Source of the DNA: Rhodamnia argentea
Lineage: Eukaryota; Streptophyta; Magnoliopsida; Myrtales; Myrtaceae
Assembly (NCBI RefSeq): GCF_020921035.1
Contig: NC_063150.1
Location: forward strand, 27,389,826 to 27,453,825
Direction: 5' to 3'
DNA: 64,000 bases
A program made the position numbers and the translations under genes. Under the pieces are notes generated by a model. That model was not told the DNA's origin, ran no database searches, and was given only the letters and a program-made list of their open reading frames with translations. Of this stretch, positions 1 to 13,878 are shown piece after piece; positions within the stretch are counted from its first letter, which is position 1; each line of letters begins with the position of its first letter.

Positions 1-2543
1 TAATCAGGCCTAGCAATATTATATCATTAAATAATAAGTCGATGTTTGTTAGAACCCGCGTGGCGTCCCAGGCTCGCCACGTTACTATCGGATAGAATTA
101 ATTTCAATAAATACACGCAGGCTTGAGTTACCAAAACACGGCACTTATTTATTAAAATGCCGACAACGGTTGGGTTCGTTTACATATAACCTGGGAGGTA
201 CACATCAAGTGGCTTTCAAAAAGTGGCCCGTCGCCCTACCCGGTCATCAAAAAGAACTCAGAGTAGGAAAAAGCGACTCCCGACAAAACTCCCATAACAA
301 CCCGATATTCATACATATCAACGAGGACTTTGGCCCATGCTGTACATCATAAACTTTCTACACTACTTTACTAGGGCCTTCTAAGGCACCACGTAGTTAA
401 AGGGTAAGGGCCCCACAAATCCCAGGTCATCCTCCAAAACGCCGTACACGACCACATAAATATGTGGAAATCCGTCCACATCTAATCCGCCGTTCACCCG
501 GATGGTGACGATGACTCGAACCATATCAAAATCGGGCAGCCTAGGGCACACGTAGGGCTCCACGCTCACAAAGACTTGCGTGGGTATCCCGTAGAAAATG
601 GTCCGCGGACTAGCCATTACCTAAAAAAATGAACGACAACGGGGTGAGAAAAACTCAGTAAGTTGAATTCCTAACTCACTAACTAATTTACTCAAAATGA
701 TGAACAATCGACGACAATACAGATCATCATCAAAATTTCCACCGAGCCTCCATTTGTCACTCACTAACAAGTTCACTACATGCATTAGCATATAAGTATC
801 TACTCGTGGTGGAATGAAATTATGATATGATGCATATGGTATGTTTTTGCTCAGTACTACGGTGACTCGAACAATTTAGTTAATTAGTTTCGATGTAATC
901 TCCTTCCACCACAGAGACTAGTTCGGATCACACAGCGGGGTCCTCTCATACACTCCATGGGAAACACGTGCTCGAGCTTGGAGCTTGCTTCCACTTCTCA
1001 CCTTTGGTCGAAATAAAATATGGAATAATTTATTCATATATGTACGTGAATGATGCACATCTAACTTTACCATACCGAGCATCCACATGATAATTTTATA
1101 CTCATTGTATCCGCTACGACAAACTTTATTATCATAATGCATTACGAGATTGTCACTCGAAACTACCCAATATGATTACCAAAACAAATAGGACTAACAC
1201 CAATCATGCATTCTGCGCTTAGATACCATGATCTATCAATCCCAGTTATCTAATGTATTTCCAACTTTCTTCTCAAACCCCGTGGTTCGAAGCCTTCCCA
1301 AACAGGCGTGCTTTTTATTGCCTTACTTTCCTCGTCCCATTCCATCTCACAGTATCCTACCCACTAAAGACCAATTCTTCCCCATTTTTCTCATCCCAAC
1401 TCAGACTTCTCGGTTCCACCAAACATCAGCCGCACGCCCCTACAAATTTAGATGCATCCGCAGAGCCAATTTGCGAAGATTCCTTCGCACCTGGCATCCA
1501 CCGTCCCCAATTTTGTCGCAAGAAAAATACTCGCCTCAACCTGCAGCTTACGACTACGTAACCCAGTCCCTTCTATCTATAATTTAAAAATTCCCGAGAA
1601 CCCCAACCAATTAACATGCATTGCAGCTTTGATCTCCAAACCCGCACTTCCTCCCTCTCAATATTCTACAACCGAATAACAACTGGGCCAACTTCACGGC
1701 ATTTTCCTCACCACACTAGTACTCGTGTCCTCCAAGAACAACACATACCCAAGATTCTTTTGACATGCAGACACACACGACGTCCGACGTCGGCCACCCG
1801 AGAATCACCCGCCAACGTGCCCACCGTCATCGTCACCCATTGCGCAAACTAGTGAGCGGGTTAGGAAGGTGACTTACCGAGATCTCGGTCGCGCCGAAAC
1901 CGGTGGTTGCTGGTTGAAATCGAGCCGAAAAGTTGTTGTGCGCACAGGCCGAAGAAGAGAAGGAAGCGTCGTCGGGAGTTCTCCGGTGAAGACGACGAGG
2001 TGCAGCAAATGAAAAGAAAAAAATGGGTTTCGGTTGAGTCAAATTTGAGTCACCAGGTGGGCCAAGACTCACGACACTTTATCCACAACTAAGTAGTACA
2101 AAATGGGAATTTGGCCTCCCCTTTTTCACAGCTAAAACTTGAAGAAAGAAAGAAATTTGTGGGCTGATCAGCCTACTACCTCCCTCAATCCCGAATCGGT
2201 GGGCGAGCAACCCGGCTCACTCGGCCTATGTGCTTGAGCTAGGCAGCGCAGGCCCACTTGGCCCAAAACAATTGGGCCGCTTAAAATACCAATGTTCGCT
2301 TCAATTTCTAAATTAGTCCAAAAAGCTAATTGGCCCCTTGCACATCTGATTTAAAATACAAGATTCTCATGATAGTTTTATACCCAAAACTTTTATTCCT
2401 CGAGCTTCGCTCACTACTCGAGCCCACCGATTTAATCTGATAGTTACGTTAAGATTTCGCTATCTCTCACCACACGAGTCAGCTTTCCAATCCGTTTCAT
2501 CTAATTTCTATTGATTTAGAACTATTAAAAATTGGGTGTCACA
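1..2543 (-). repeat. Probable LTR-retrotransposon terminal region
   Basis: Read on the minus strand, the stretch ending at 2543 begins TGTGACACCCAATTTTTA, a terminus common among plant Ty3-type LTRs (family knowledge from memory). The other end is not in the window, and I cannot find the matching LTR, a primer site or coding domains. Only short unsupported ORFs occur, the longest minus-strand one at 381-617 (78 codons) with no domain I recognise. The region could equally be a non-coding derivative or another repeat; its identity rests on the terminal motif alone. Confidence 0.35.
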
Positions 2544-3430
2544 ATGTTGAACTTGCCTTAGAATGCAAAACAACCCTCAACCTTTAGTGGAAATCACCTT
2601 GATCCTTCTTGCAAACCTCTTGAGAGCACTTGAGAGTGTAAGATTTTTGAAAAATTAGAGTGAGTGAGAGGGTGAGATTCGGCCAAGGGGGTGAAAAAGG
2701 GTGAGAGAGTGAGCTTGAGTGTAAGTTACCAATTGTCATTGATTTCATTGGCTATCATGTGTGGTAAAATGACCACTTCTTGAGGTAAAATTATGAAGTT
2801 TAGTTAATTAAATTTTGGCACATTTCCCCTAGGTTGGCCAGCCATGATTTGTGGGGATGAAATGTCCATTTTGCCCCCATAAGTTTAATTATGTACATTA
2901 TGTACATTAAGTCTTAGGTTAGACTATAGTTTCCTCTATAATTTAATTAGTAATTCAATTAGTATAATATTAGTAACTTTATTATCAAATAATTAGTCAC
3001 GTGGCATGCTCGAATTATTAGAATACTCAATTTTTTCTAATATCATATATTATGCTTTTGATAATTTTTTTCCTTAAAAGTTAAACATATACTATAGTCC
3101 TTTTAATTGATTCCTTAATATAATTGGCTTAGTAAAAATAAAAATTCAATTCATACCATAACCATACTCAATTGGCAAAGTAACATTTTTAGAGTATCCC
3201 CTTCATACGATAATTACCCATAATTTCTCGTCCGAGAAATTGAGCTCATATTGCGTATTATTGAAAATCACGACATTAGTCAATTCTAAGTCACGTAATT
3301 TAATTCTAAAATATTTATCGCCTTTAATTAATTAAGGGAGCAAAATCGGGATGTCTCAGCACTACCCTCCTCATTTACATCATCGGAATCCACTATATAT
3401 AAATGAGATCCAAATCTACTCTTGCAAATA
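2544..3430. other. AT-rich intergenic spacer
   Basis: There is no ORF of note. The sequence is AT-rich with many short A and T runs and looks like ordinary plant intergenic DNA. I see no element ends or RNA genes. Confidence 0.5.
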
Positions 3431-3435
3431 AATTT

Positions 3436-3800
3436 AGGCCGATTTAGTCCTAGAACTTTTGATATTTTGCTAATATAATCATTTCAATCAATTTTGGCCA
3501 AAATCGCCGACGTGGATGTTGACCATCCTACGTGACATGGCCAATGTCGACGTGGAAAATTTTTGCATTTTTTTAAGCCTGCGCATAGTGGGAAAAAAGA
3601 AGGACAAGAAAAGAAAAACAATAAAAAAAATTCCCAAATTTTTAAAAAATTTCAAAAATCATCTACTTCAGCACTAGTTAAATCATGTAAGATGACCAAT
3701 GCCTACGTCGGTCATTTTCGATTAAAATTGGCCAGAATGACTATATTGGAAAATCATTAGAAGGTTTATAACTAATTTGATTAATTTAAAAATTTTAGGA
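3436..3800. repeat. Fold-back MITE-like element
   Basis: The left part (from about 3436: gtcctagaacttttgata ... ggccaaaatcgccgacgt) and the right part (about 3700-3800, ending ...aaaattttaggaatgaatt) are imperfect reverse complements. Both arms carry the GCCGACGT/ACGTCGGT core and a ggcca box. Between the arms is a purine-rich segment. This arrangement fits a non-autonomous fold-back/MITE. I could not define a target-site duplication, so the exact ends are approximate. Confidence 0.5.
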
Positions 3801-4380
3801 ATGAATTAACATCCTCCGACCAAAAGAAAGCATTAACATCCATACAATACGTTCTAGACATTTTTTTGGCAATTATCCCCATAATTTGCATCTTAGTAAC
3901 CGTTCTTAACATTGGGTTCGCAATCACAAACTCCTGATTGAGTCATAGTTAAATAGAGCCAATCACAAATGATATAAAATATTGATGATGAGCGCAAGTA
4001 CAAAATCTTATCATATCAGGAAAAGAATCTCTATAGGATCGTCTTTTAAGTAGATCGGATTTTATTTATTTTTAAATGCAATGAGATTTATGAGTTTTAA
4101 CAGCCAATCTATCTCATTTATGACTTAGAGTATTTAACGGCTTAATCATTTCGCGGAAAGATAAATATTTGTTTTAGATGTATGAAAAGTTGGTGGTTAA
4201 CCTCTTTTAACTTTCTTTTTTTTTTTTTGAAAACCTCTTTTAACTTTTTATTTTTTGTCAATACTCTTTTAACTTATTTAAACAACAATATAATGATATA
4301 TTATACATGACCAAGCAGGTAGGCCAAATTCCGCCGAAACCCGCCGTTCGCAGGTACCACCAACTTCACCTCCCTCCTCC
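3801..4380. other. AT-rich spacer, no gene seen
   Basis: It contains poly-T tracts around 4210 and 4250 and no credible coding sequence. It leads into the promoter of the CW zinc-finger gene. Confidence 0.5.
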
Positions 4381-4385
4381 ACCAC

Positions 4386-4506
4386 CACGTGCCACTTCCC
4401 TCGCCCTGTCTTCGATCCTACGCATCCTCCCCCGTCCCCGAAGCGGAAGAAGCATTAGACAGACAGACACGTGCTCGAGCGAGACTCATGCACGAACCCG
4501 CACGTG
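4386..4506. promoter_or_regulatory. Cluster of three G-box cores (CACGTG)
   Basis: CACGTG occurs at 4386-4391, 4468-4473 and 4501-4506, about 0.7-0.8 kb before the ATG of the CW gene. G-boxes bind bZIP and bHLH factors (established). Their use here is inference; the palindromes are directly visible. Confidence 0.4.
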
Positions 4507-4745
4507 CATGTGAAAATATTTATCGAAGCTAAAACCGAAAAACAAAACGAATTTAAATATCAAAACTTCCTTTTTCACTGCCCAAAAGAAGAAGGAAAAA
4601 AAGAAGAAGGGAAAATGAAGGGAATAAATGCAAGAATATTATTACGAAAAAAAAGGGTAATTAAATAATAATAATTTGGGCCCAAAAGAGAAAAATAGGC
4701 ACAGCGCCTCCTTGTGCTGTATGTTCCCGTCGAAAACCAGGGAGG

Positions 4746-4767
4746 GAGAGAGAGAGAGAGAGAGAGA
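4746..4767 (+). repeat. (GA)n microsatellite in the presumed 5' leader
   Basis: There are about eleven GA repeats, roughly 400 bp before the ATG at 5171. GA/CT runs are frequent in plant 5' leaders and core promoters. It probably lies in the 5' UTR of the CW gene, but the transcription start is not visible. Confidence 0.6.
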
Positions 4768-5170
4768 AGAAATTCGAACGGATTTCGAACTCGCAATCGC
4801 GAGCTTGCTCGGACCACTCTCCAATTCCGGTTCAGCACTGATCGGCACCTGGATTCCGGCCATCCGATCCTTGCGTAACTGCCGTGAATTCCGACCAATC
4901 CACTACTATCTGATAATTTCACTGGTTTTTTTTTTCCTCTTGTAATTATTGGAGTTACTGGCGGACATTCAATGAGGGTTTCGCGTGGGGGGCGATCGAA
5001 TTGGGGCGTTGGAGGCATTGGTGGCGAGTTCTGGCGGTTTCTTTGAGGGTTGAATTTCGTCTGGAAGGGTGTGAGTGATGTTGGATTTTAGGGAGGGGGG
5101 ATTAGGGTTAGGGTTTTGGGGGTAGCTGGCTTTCAGGGTGGGTCGGGGTTTGGGGGAGCTGGTGTGCGAG

Positions 5171-8100
5171 ATGGATGAGAACAATACCGAGCTTGAGGAA
5201 GGAGAAGCTTGCTATTACAACGCCGGGGTCGCCGGCAAGGACAGCAACATTGACGCTGATATTGACCTCTCTTACATTGTAAGAGCCCTTTGCCTTTTGA
5301 TGTGCCTGCTTGAGTAAAGTTTGGTTTTTGGCTCGATTGGAATTCTGGTTGATGCTGGACTTTTCGGTTAGTGGAGATTTTGAGGAAGTTGATTTGTTGA
5401 TCATGTGTTGTTTTGTGCTTGATCAGTCAAGTGTCACCGGGAATTGGGTGAAAGTTCTTTGATTGTCTTAAAGGAACAAGGGAGGCTGGCAATAGGGTGT
5501 GATTAGTTTGGCTTTTAATTTAACTGGAATCTGACAAACTGAACTTTCGCTTGAAATGAGACTTTGGCCAAGCAGAGAGTACAGTTGAATTGGTTTCGCT
5601 GGAAGTGAAAATCATTTGCGAAGTGATGGACAGGAAAAGTCGACTGTAGAAAGTGTCCAAGATAGTGGGAGCTCTGGATTCTCTTGTGTGGGCTTCATGG
5701 TTGTTCTCGAATTATAGGCTTTTCAGCAAGAAATAAGGCCAAAAATTTTCATAAATCACTATTGTAAGAAACTTTTGTGGCAATTGCTGTCTTGAAACAT
5801 TCTTTTGGATGAGATCTCGGTAACTGCATACTTCTTTGATGTTCTTGTGAGTTTGTAATGCACATACAAGTGAGCCTTGAACATAATTTAAACCAGAAGT
5901 GGAGACTTCGGAGTGCTGGGATTGTAATGCACGGTTCGAATATATCTATGGCCAGTTCAGTTTGGCAGCCATATAAGGGGAATCATGTTCTTTAAATTGT
6001 TCACGCCTGGGAGGGCTTCACAGTCCTTGCAGTCGGTGGCCATATAATGACAATCATGCCGTTTACTTTGTCCACCTGAATGAGACAACAATGAATACAC
6101 CCGCTTCTGTAAGCCTCAGTAGACTCCCCAGAGAGTTCTATCTTAATCAAGAAGTGAGAACTTGACTGAACTTCTGTTGGGTTGACTGTGAAGTTGCTCT
6201 AGCCTTATCTTACTCTGTACTTGTTAAACAATTTATTTTTCTGACATGCAGCTTTTGTAATGAAGAGGATATGTCTTGTGATGCGTGTCGCAATTCCTGT
6301 CATTTTAGAAAATTATGGAGTTCTCATCTTCATTTTTGCTTTTCATTTTGCTCTTAACATCTGGCAAAACTGATGAGAATGCTATTTTTTACCAAAGGAT
6401 GAGAAAATTCAAAATGTTCTGGGTCATTTCCAGAAAGATTTTGAAGGTGGGGTTACTGCAGAGAATTTGGGTAAGTGATGTTGATCATTATAATCACAAA
6501 ATAGATGCAGAAAAGTGGTCAATGACTGAAAGTAATGGCGTGACATGTATTTAATTTGACAGGGGCAAAGTTTGGTGGGTATGGCTCTTTTCTACCTTCC
6601 TACGAGCGTTCACATTCTATCTGGTCTCGTCCAACTCCACCAAGAAATAAGATCATGGCTAAATCACCAAATCATTTTTCCACAGAGGTTTGGAGACAAT
6701 TAGCTCCTAATTCATCATCTTTGGTTGGAAGATGGAACATATGTGCTCACTTGGGAAATAGTGCACTAACTAGTGTTATGGATTCTGTTTCCATGCAGGG
6801 TGTGCATTTTAAAGCTCATGCGGCTGTGTCCCCTTTAGGGAAACCTGGAACTGCATCTGATGCACCAACTTTGCATAATTCAAAGGTTCTGCCAAATGAT
6901 CCTTTGAAGCAAGATTTGGCGATTTGCTCTGAGCTGGTTCCTAACTGTTCAATGAAAGAAGATATTTCAAACAAGCCAGGCAATCAATCTGATCAGCGGA
7001 CTCTAAAGGTCCGACTTAAAATGGGTTGTGATCCGAATGCCCAGAAAAATGCTGCAATTTACAGCGGTCTTGGGCTTGACAATTCTCCATCTACATCATC
7101 GGAAAGCAGCTCCGGAGAAAGCGAGGACCTATCAGCATCATCTGGAGAGATTATTGAGGTGTCTCCTGCTGGCATTCTTCAGGTGAAGGTTCCTCTTGCT
7201 TTGGTGTTCATTGAATCTATCTAAGTGGGTTGTTGGATGATGTATTGTTCTGGACTCATGTATTGTCTATTTTGGTTGCACTTATTTCTGGGACAGGTCA
7301 TGACGTCCTTTCCAGTTGCTAATGTCGGCTTGATATCTCCTCTTCATGAGAAGTTGCTTTCCTTGACAAAAAAGGAAAAATCCTTCGAGGATAGTAAACC
7401 TGTTCAATCCCCTACGGGCAGCAGAAAAGATGTCGCCATATTAGAGGATCTTTCAGTCATCCTTCCGGCTGATAAAGAGTTGTCTAAGGGGATTAAGACA
7501 ATATTGGACAACAGGAACGGAAGTTTAATTCGACAGAGGTATGAAGCAGGAGTTGATTCTGACGCCAGTAAGTCATCATCAGTGAAGAAAAAAGTGAAGA
7601 ATGGGATGATAGATGGCAAGCAGACGTTCGGTGGCAAAGGCAAAAAGATGCCTTTGGCTGATTCTAGCAACAGTTGCGACGTTGAGAGTCCAGCTTCTAA
7701 TCCATCTGAAAACCTTCAAGTAAACAAAAAGAATAAGGTGAAAGGCAGATCAGTGACGGTTTCGGTAAAGGATTTATCATCAAAGCCAATTACTAGCCAG
7801 GAGACTGGTGTACAGATGCAGAATGGAAGGAACAATTTGACTGAGAAGTCGCAAGAATGTGGGCCTGTAAACTCCCTAAACAAGGTGTCGGGTCAATTGA
7901 AAGTTATTGGTGAGTGGAAAGGTGAAAAAATTGTTCTTTCAAAAGGTTGTCCTCATTTAAGTGAAAATAGGGATGATTTTGAGGCTGGGCTTGTGGAGCT
8001 TGCAAGATGGGATGCTGCATTTGATAAGCAGACTGACACTGACATTTCTCATCATAAGGAAATGCCAGTAATGGGAGTGAAGAAAAAGTCAAAGGGTCTT

Positions 8101-11100
8101 GAGAGCAATGGCAGGGCAGCTGATCTTCCATTGACAGAAAGATCAAAGGTTGCTGTTGGTACTGGAGTACAAGATAAAAAGGGAACTAGTAATGCTAGCT
8201 CTCCTGCTAAAAAGAGGAAGTTTAAGTTAAAGCCAGAAAAGCATAGTATTAAGTCTTCCGGTATTCCAAAAGATCCACTAGGGAGCATAGATATGGGACA
8301 GGCTGATAAACATATGGAATCTTTAGCTATGCCTTCCACCGAAAGGCAGAAGGCAACCAACTCAAGCAATCTTCCAGAGGCGCATGATACTCTCTTGAAT
8401 AAATCCAAGGATAGATTTAGTGGTGGAAATACATCTGTATCTGGGGTATCAGTAAAAGATGGTCCTGCACGTCTTGGGTCAGAAAATGGACTCAATGTTG
8501 AGACTAAGCCTGCTGTGGTTCAACAATATGTGGAAGATTGGGTTTGTTGTGATCTTTGTCAGAAATGGCGGCTTCTACCCTTTGGTAGGAGACCTGACGA
8601 CCTACCTGAGAAGTGGGTCTGCAGCATGCTCGACTGGCTGTAAGTTCTCTTTACAACTTTTAGATTGCCGACAATCATGAAAAAATTAGTATTTCCGATG
8701 GTGTAATTAATTCTTTCATTCCCCTGTACTTTGTTCAACTTCTATCATCTTGCAGGCCTGGAATGAATCATTGTGACATTAGTGAGGATGAGACCACGAG
8801 GGCCCTTAATGCTCTAGTTCCCGATATTCTAAGTCATTTGAATGGATCTGCATCAGCAGTCATTTCTACGAATAATCAATCCCTTGGCAAGAGCAACCAG
8901 AATCTCCGTGGTCAAGCCACAGATGGTCTAGGAAAGACTAAACATAGTCTGAAGGATGCTCTGCAATCAGGCAACGGGACTGTTCAGTTTCCCAACCCCA
9001 AGAAGAACCAGTTCTCAGAGCCTGGCAGAAGCAGAAGCTTGAGTGACATGAGTGAACATCCTTCTGATTCAACATTAAAGAGATGTGATTTGCCTCAGTC
9101 AGGCAAGTCAAGCATTACGGTTGTGGAGAAACAGTTACCTACATTGAAGAAAAAGAGTGCAAATGGAGGTATTGATGTAAACAGGGGCAGTTTTTTACGG
9201 GTCTCCGGATTTTTCTGTGGAAGTATGTAATTTACTCATTCCCTTCTTTTATTATTTATGATGTGCAGGGGTTGCCAAACTAATAAAGGTGAAGGGTAAG
9301 AGGATGCCTGATCAATATGAGTCCGGACCCTCTAAAAGAATTAAGTCAGATAAATCTATTTATGCTGCCGAGCGAGAAAATCCGGCTGCTGAACTTGGAA
9401 GAATGGATCTTAGCTCAAGGACTCCAGGATCATCTACAGATATTAGGAAGAATAAGCATCTTCAATCCTTTTCCCCAAGGGAGGCAAAGCAAGATTCAAG
9501 AAAAAGAATATTGGTCTCCATAAAGACTCTTGGAGATCAACCTCAGGTTTCTGCAGGTAGTGCATCGGTAGATTCGAGAGGTGATGGTAGCAACTCCCGT
9601 AGGAAGCGGAAATTTAACGGTAGCATTGATGATGGGAACTGTGATAGGACATTTCATCACTTAGCACAGGACTTGAAGGTTTTACCTGATGAGATCGGTG
9701 ATGAGATTCTTAGAAATGAAAAGAAGCTGCGAAGATCGGAGACTGCGCTAAAGGAGTCCGGTAGCAGCGATGGCAACAATAAGTCCAAAAACGAAATCAG
9801 GGTCATGAGAGATTTGTTTGGAAGTGATTTTGCTGATTGCGCTGAGGATTTCAAAGTAGATAAGGACCAGAAACGGAAAAAAGCCAGAAAGAAGCTTCAA
9901 TCTGATCATGATTTGACAAGAGGCAATGGAAGACATGAACTGGTTACACTTGCTGCGGCTTCTAGCTCTTCAAAAGTATCGGGTTCTCAGAAGATGAAAG
10001 GAAACAATGAAGAAGTGAAAGGTTCGCCCGTAGAATCTGTTTCCTCATCCCCCATGAGGGTGTCCAGCTCAGTGAAGTTTAGATCTGTAGGAAGTGATGT
10101 TAGAGGTAAAGGTGATGCTGCAAGTTGTGATTTTCTAGTGATGGAGGCTGCCAGAAAAAGCAGGGAGGAGAAAGCCAGTGGTGGTAACAGAATTCCCGTA
10201 AAGATAAAGAAAGAGAAAGTTTCACGGGGCTATAATTCCGAGTCTCTAAGGTCTGGCACAGCAGATTACCGAGACAGAGGTGCTAATTACAAGTTTGCTG
10301 ATGATGCTAAGCCAACAGCTGGATTGGGAATTGGTCATCTAGATAGAAAATGTGATTATTCACAGAATGGTGAGTTTCACATGGAAAAGCATGGTTCAAG
10401 TCCTAGCTCTTATGAGAACAGGACGCACAAGAAGTGTGCTGGCAGCACTTTGTTTCCCCAGAAGCAAGGGAATAGTTCTGTTTTGCGAACTAAGGATAGT
10501 GATGTGGATTCTGCTTCTGACTTTAACAGAGACAAGGTAAAGACCGTAGATTTCTCATCAAAGAAGGAGCCTGTTTATCAAACTAAGGAGCAAAGGCATG
10601 ACTTGGTGGTCGACCATGGAGCAATGCAGATTGATAGATGTCCTGTTGAGAAGAATGAGAAGAACCATATTAGCAGGAGGGGATCTTTAGGAAACCTGTC
10701 AAATGGCAGTTTGAGGGACGATCTTCAACAACAAAATGAGCGTGACTTGTCAGATGGGAGGTTAAATGCTGAACATGAGACTAACAAATTGGCTTCTCCA
10801 CCACAGAAGCTGGTCCAGGATTCTACGATACGAAATAAAGCTGATTCCTTGCAGTTAGAGATGAGAAGTGGGAAGTCAATGTCATTTATACGTTGTGATG
10901 ATGATGGCAAACAACAAATATCTACTCATGATTCCTTACCGGAGGTACTGCAGCAAGGTGTATGCATCGAATCTCCACCTGATGCTTCTGGCCATAGTGG
11001 TCCATTGAAGCCATTGAGCAAATTGGGGATTGCTGGTAAAAAGAAAGGGGTGTACAATAGTGCTGGGTGTGCTACGCCTGAACAGCATGAGCTCAAAGAT

Positions 11101-13878
11101 GTTGCTTCAAGTCCATTAAGAGCCAATTTTTCAATTCAGACTGCTGCTAATGTTCTGAAAGAAGCAAAAGATCTTAGAAATTACGGTGATCGTCTTAAGG
11201 TTGTGTTTATAACTGATCTAGTTTTTAGGTTTCAGAAACAGATATGGCTATCTGTTAGTTGTTGTCAGAAGAATCTTTAATAGATGTTCTACTATTTCCT
11301 GTAGAGCTCTGGATTTGGCTTTGAAAGTAACGAGGCATGCTTCCAGGCTGCCCTGAAGTTTCTTCAGGGAGCTTCACTTCTAGAAACTTGCAATGGTGAT
11401 GGCAGCAAACATGGTGAAATGACTCCAATGCAAGTGTACAATTCTACAGCCAAGCTTTGCGAGTAAGTGGAAGTGAAAAGCAGTGAATGTTGAGCTCTCG
11501 AGGATAGCAGAAGTCTTGATTTATTCCAGTCTGCATTTTCTTTAGGAGACATTTTATTGTGTGAGACCTGCCTCGCTTCTGATGTTTGTGTATAAACAGA
11601 CCATACCTAATATAATTTCATTTAGTCTCTCCATTGCTTATGTAAATTGGGCTTAAGAGTCCTTTTTGGAAATTTTCACTCATAATCTGCTAATACCTCC
11701 AAGAAAACGCTATTTACTAATAATCTGCTGTATGTCATGCTAGTATCCAAGAAAATGCTTGCACAGAGCATCTTTCTCTTTTTCATTCATTCCATCGATG
11801 TAGCTGTTTTGAATCCCTCTTTTCTCATCTGGGTTGATTGGAACATTCAGCGGTGTGTCGCTAGTTTAAATTATCAGGGCAGGTTGTAGGGTTGAGAATG
11901 GGATGGTCCTCTTATGTATGGTGCATGAGTTTTTCGGCCTTCTGCTGAAACTTTCGGTTTGCAGATCATGTGCTCATGAATTTGAGAAAAGCCAAGAAAT
12001 GGGTGCTGCTGCATTGGCCTACAAGTGCATGGAGGTGGCGTACATGAGGGTTGTCTATTGTAAATATTCAAGCTTAAGCCGAGATCGGCATGAGTTGCAA
12101 GCTACACTGCAAATGGTTCCTCAAGGTATTCAGCCTGAGAACTCTCGTGTTTACTGTCTCTTTTTGTAGCCACCTCCTACCTTGCGTTCTTTTAAGCTTT
12201 TGACTTGCTGTCTTGATTCTAGTCTCCACTAACTTTTAAGTGGATGGGAAGGTGGAAATGTCAAATCTTGATGCTGTCTTATTCATGGTCTTATAAGGAA
12301 ATTAGCTTACTGGAGAGAATATTAAAAACTAAGAAGTTCAAGTAGTTTATTTGATATGCTTTAGTTATCCGTATGGGATGATTGAAGATGCATTGATAGT
12401 TGATTTTTTTGAAGTCTGGACAAAAGTTGAAGTGTTTTTTTTTTGGTCAAATAAAAAATAAAAATCTGGTTGAAGTCTGGACAAAATCTGGTTGAAGTTT
12501 GAGTGGTTATTTTTGCTTCTATTTGGAAGTAAAATCTGGTTGCATGCCATCGCGTTATTTCTTGATGCTGTCAACATTCAAGCTAATAACATATTCGTGG
12601 AAGATATGTTATTTAGAAATGACTGCTGCTCTTCCCTCTGTGGAGTGGGATCCCTGAGACATTTGATTTATAGTTGGTAGTGGTAATTTCATCTCGAAGG
12701 GATTCAATATCTCATCCGCATTTGCCGTGTCTTACACTTTGCATGTTAACACCGGGGGATGGTGGGTGTGGAAAAATGGGTTTAAACTTGGAGTGCTTCC
12801 CCCTCCCTGCCTACAACATTTCAAATTTAATCCTATTTTCGACACCCACCTCTCACCTCTCATTTCGCCATCCCTAGTGCGATTATAGGAGATGGAATTG
12901 GAATGTAATAATCCTCTCTATACTCATTGTTTTTTATTTTTAGGTGAATCACCATCATCTTCGGCATCAGATGTTGATAACTTGAACAATCAAGTAGCAC
13001 CGGACAAGCCTAACTTATTGAAGGGTGCTGCTTCACATGCCGTAGGAAATCACATTGTTGCTGCTCGGAACCGTCCCACTATAGCTCGGCTGCTTGATTT
13101 TGTAAGTTCACTAAAAAGTCCTTGCATTTCATCGGTCTTACTTTCTAACTTGCAGCCACTCTCTTCTGCCCTATCTAGTTTGGAATTTTTGTGGCTTTTT
13201 AGGACTCCTGCGAAGTTAGTTGGTTGTCCAATTTTAACACTGGGTACAGAAAGTAACTAACATTGTTGTTAGAATAGAAGATGTCAGTCCTTTTGCGTGC
13301 ACATAGTTGTATTTAGTATGAGTAGTTTCTATACTAGAGTCATGCTTTGTTGCTGAAGAAATGTTATGGCTGCTTTCGGAGACTGCTATGCGCTTTTCAT
13401 GACAATCATGTATTGGAGGGATATTCAAGGAATTGTGATGCTCTTAGTTTTCTTCTTTTTGGATGCTGTCACAAAGTTTGCTGGGTGGATCATGTATACC
13501 CATCTATCACCATGAGTATTGTTAGGATTGTAAATGATTCTGTCCATCTCCGATGGAGCCTAGGTTTCTCCCTCCGTGATATATATATCCCACCCTTTGG
13601 GGATGAAATTTTAGGTACATTGTTGGAAATAAATAGGTGACATGCTAGTGTTTTTGCAGACATTTGACGTTAATTGTGCAATGGAAGCCTCAAGAAAATC
13701 ACAGGTTGCTTTGGCAGCAGCTACTGCCAACCTGGAAGAGGCACAAAACATTGAGCAAGTAACTTGCATTAAAAGGGTAATTGACTTCAGCTTCCAGGAT
13801 ATAGATGAACTATTACGGCTGGTTCAGCTCGCAAGGGAGGCCATAAGCCGGTCAGGTATCAATGGTGCTAGGGATTAA
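5171..13878 (+). CDS. CW-type zinc-finger chromatin protein (CWZF family)
   Basis: I assembled eleven coding exons: 5171-5278, 6398-6470, 6563-6687, 6799-7182, 7297-8639, 8756-9168, 9269-11199, 11305-11462, 11965-12125, 12944-13101 and 13660-13878. They total 5073 nt, in frame, giving 1690 residues. The N-terminus is acidic (ELEEGEA), followed by the family-typical EKIQNVLGHFQKDFEGG and KFGGYGSFLP. The CW domain lies at about residues 642-690: EDWVCCDLCQKWRLLP, then PEKWVC and NHCD across the exon 5/6 junction, with conserved Cys and Trp. A long Lys/Ser-rich disordered middle follows, then a conserved C-terminal block (SCAHEFEKSQEMGAAAL). CW domains read methylated H3K4 (known of the family), so a nuclear chromatin role is inferred. 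The adjacent PPR gene suggests orthology to At4g15730 (from memory). Exon 3/4 may be unspliced, because the intervening 111 nt stay open. Confidence 0.88.

Noticed and set aside
381-617. 78-codon minus-strand ORF as a gene
   Set aside because: Short, no recognised domain, and inside a probable LTR region.
1228-1852. Overlapping plus ORFs near the left end
   Set aside because: Low-complexity, mutually overlapping in different frames and without domain signatures.
4575-5404. Minus-strand ORFs over the CW gene leader
   Set aside because: They are shadows of the 5' UTR, exon 1 and the (GA)n repeat.
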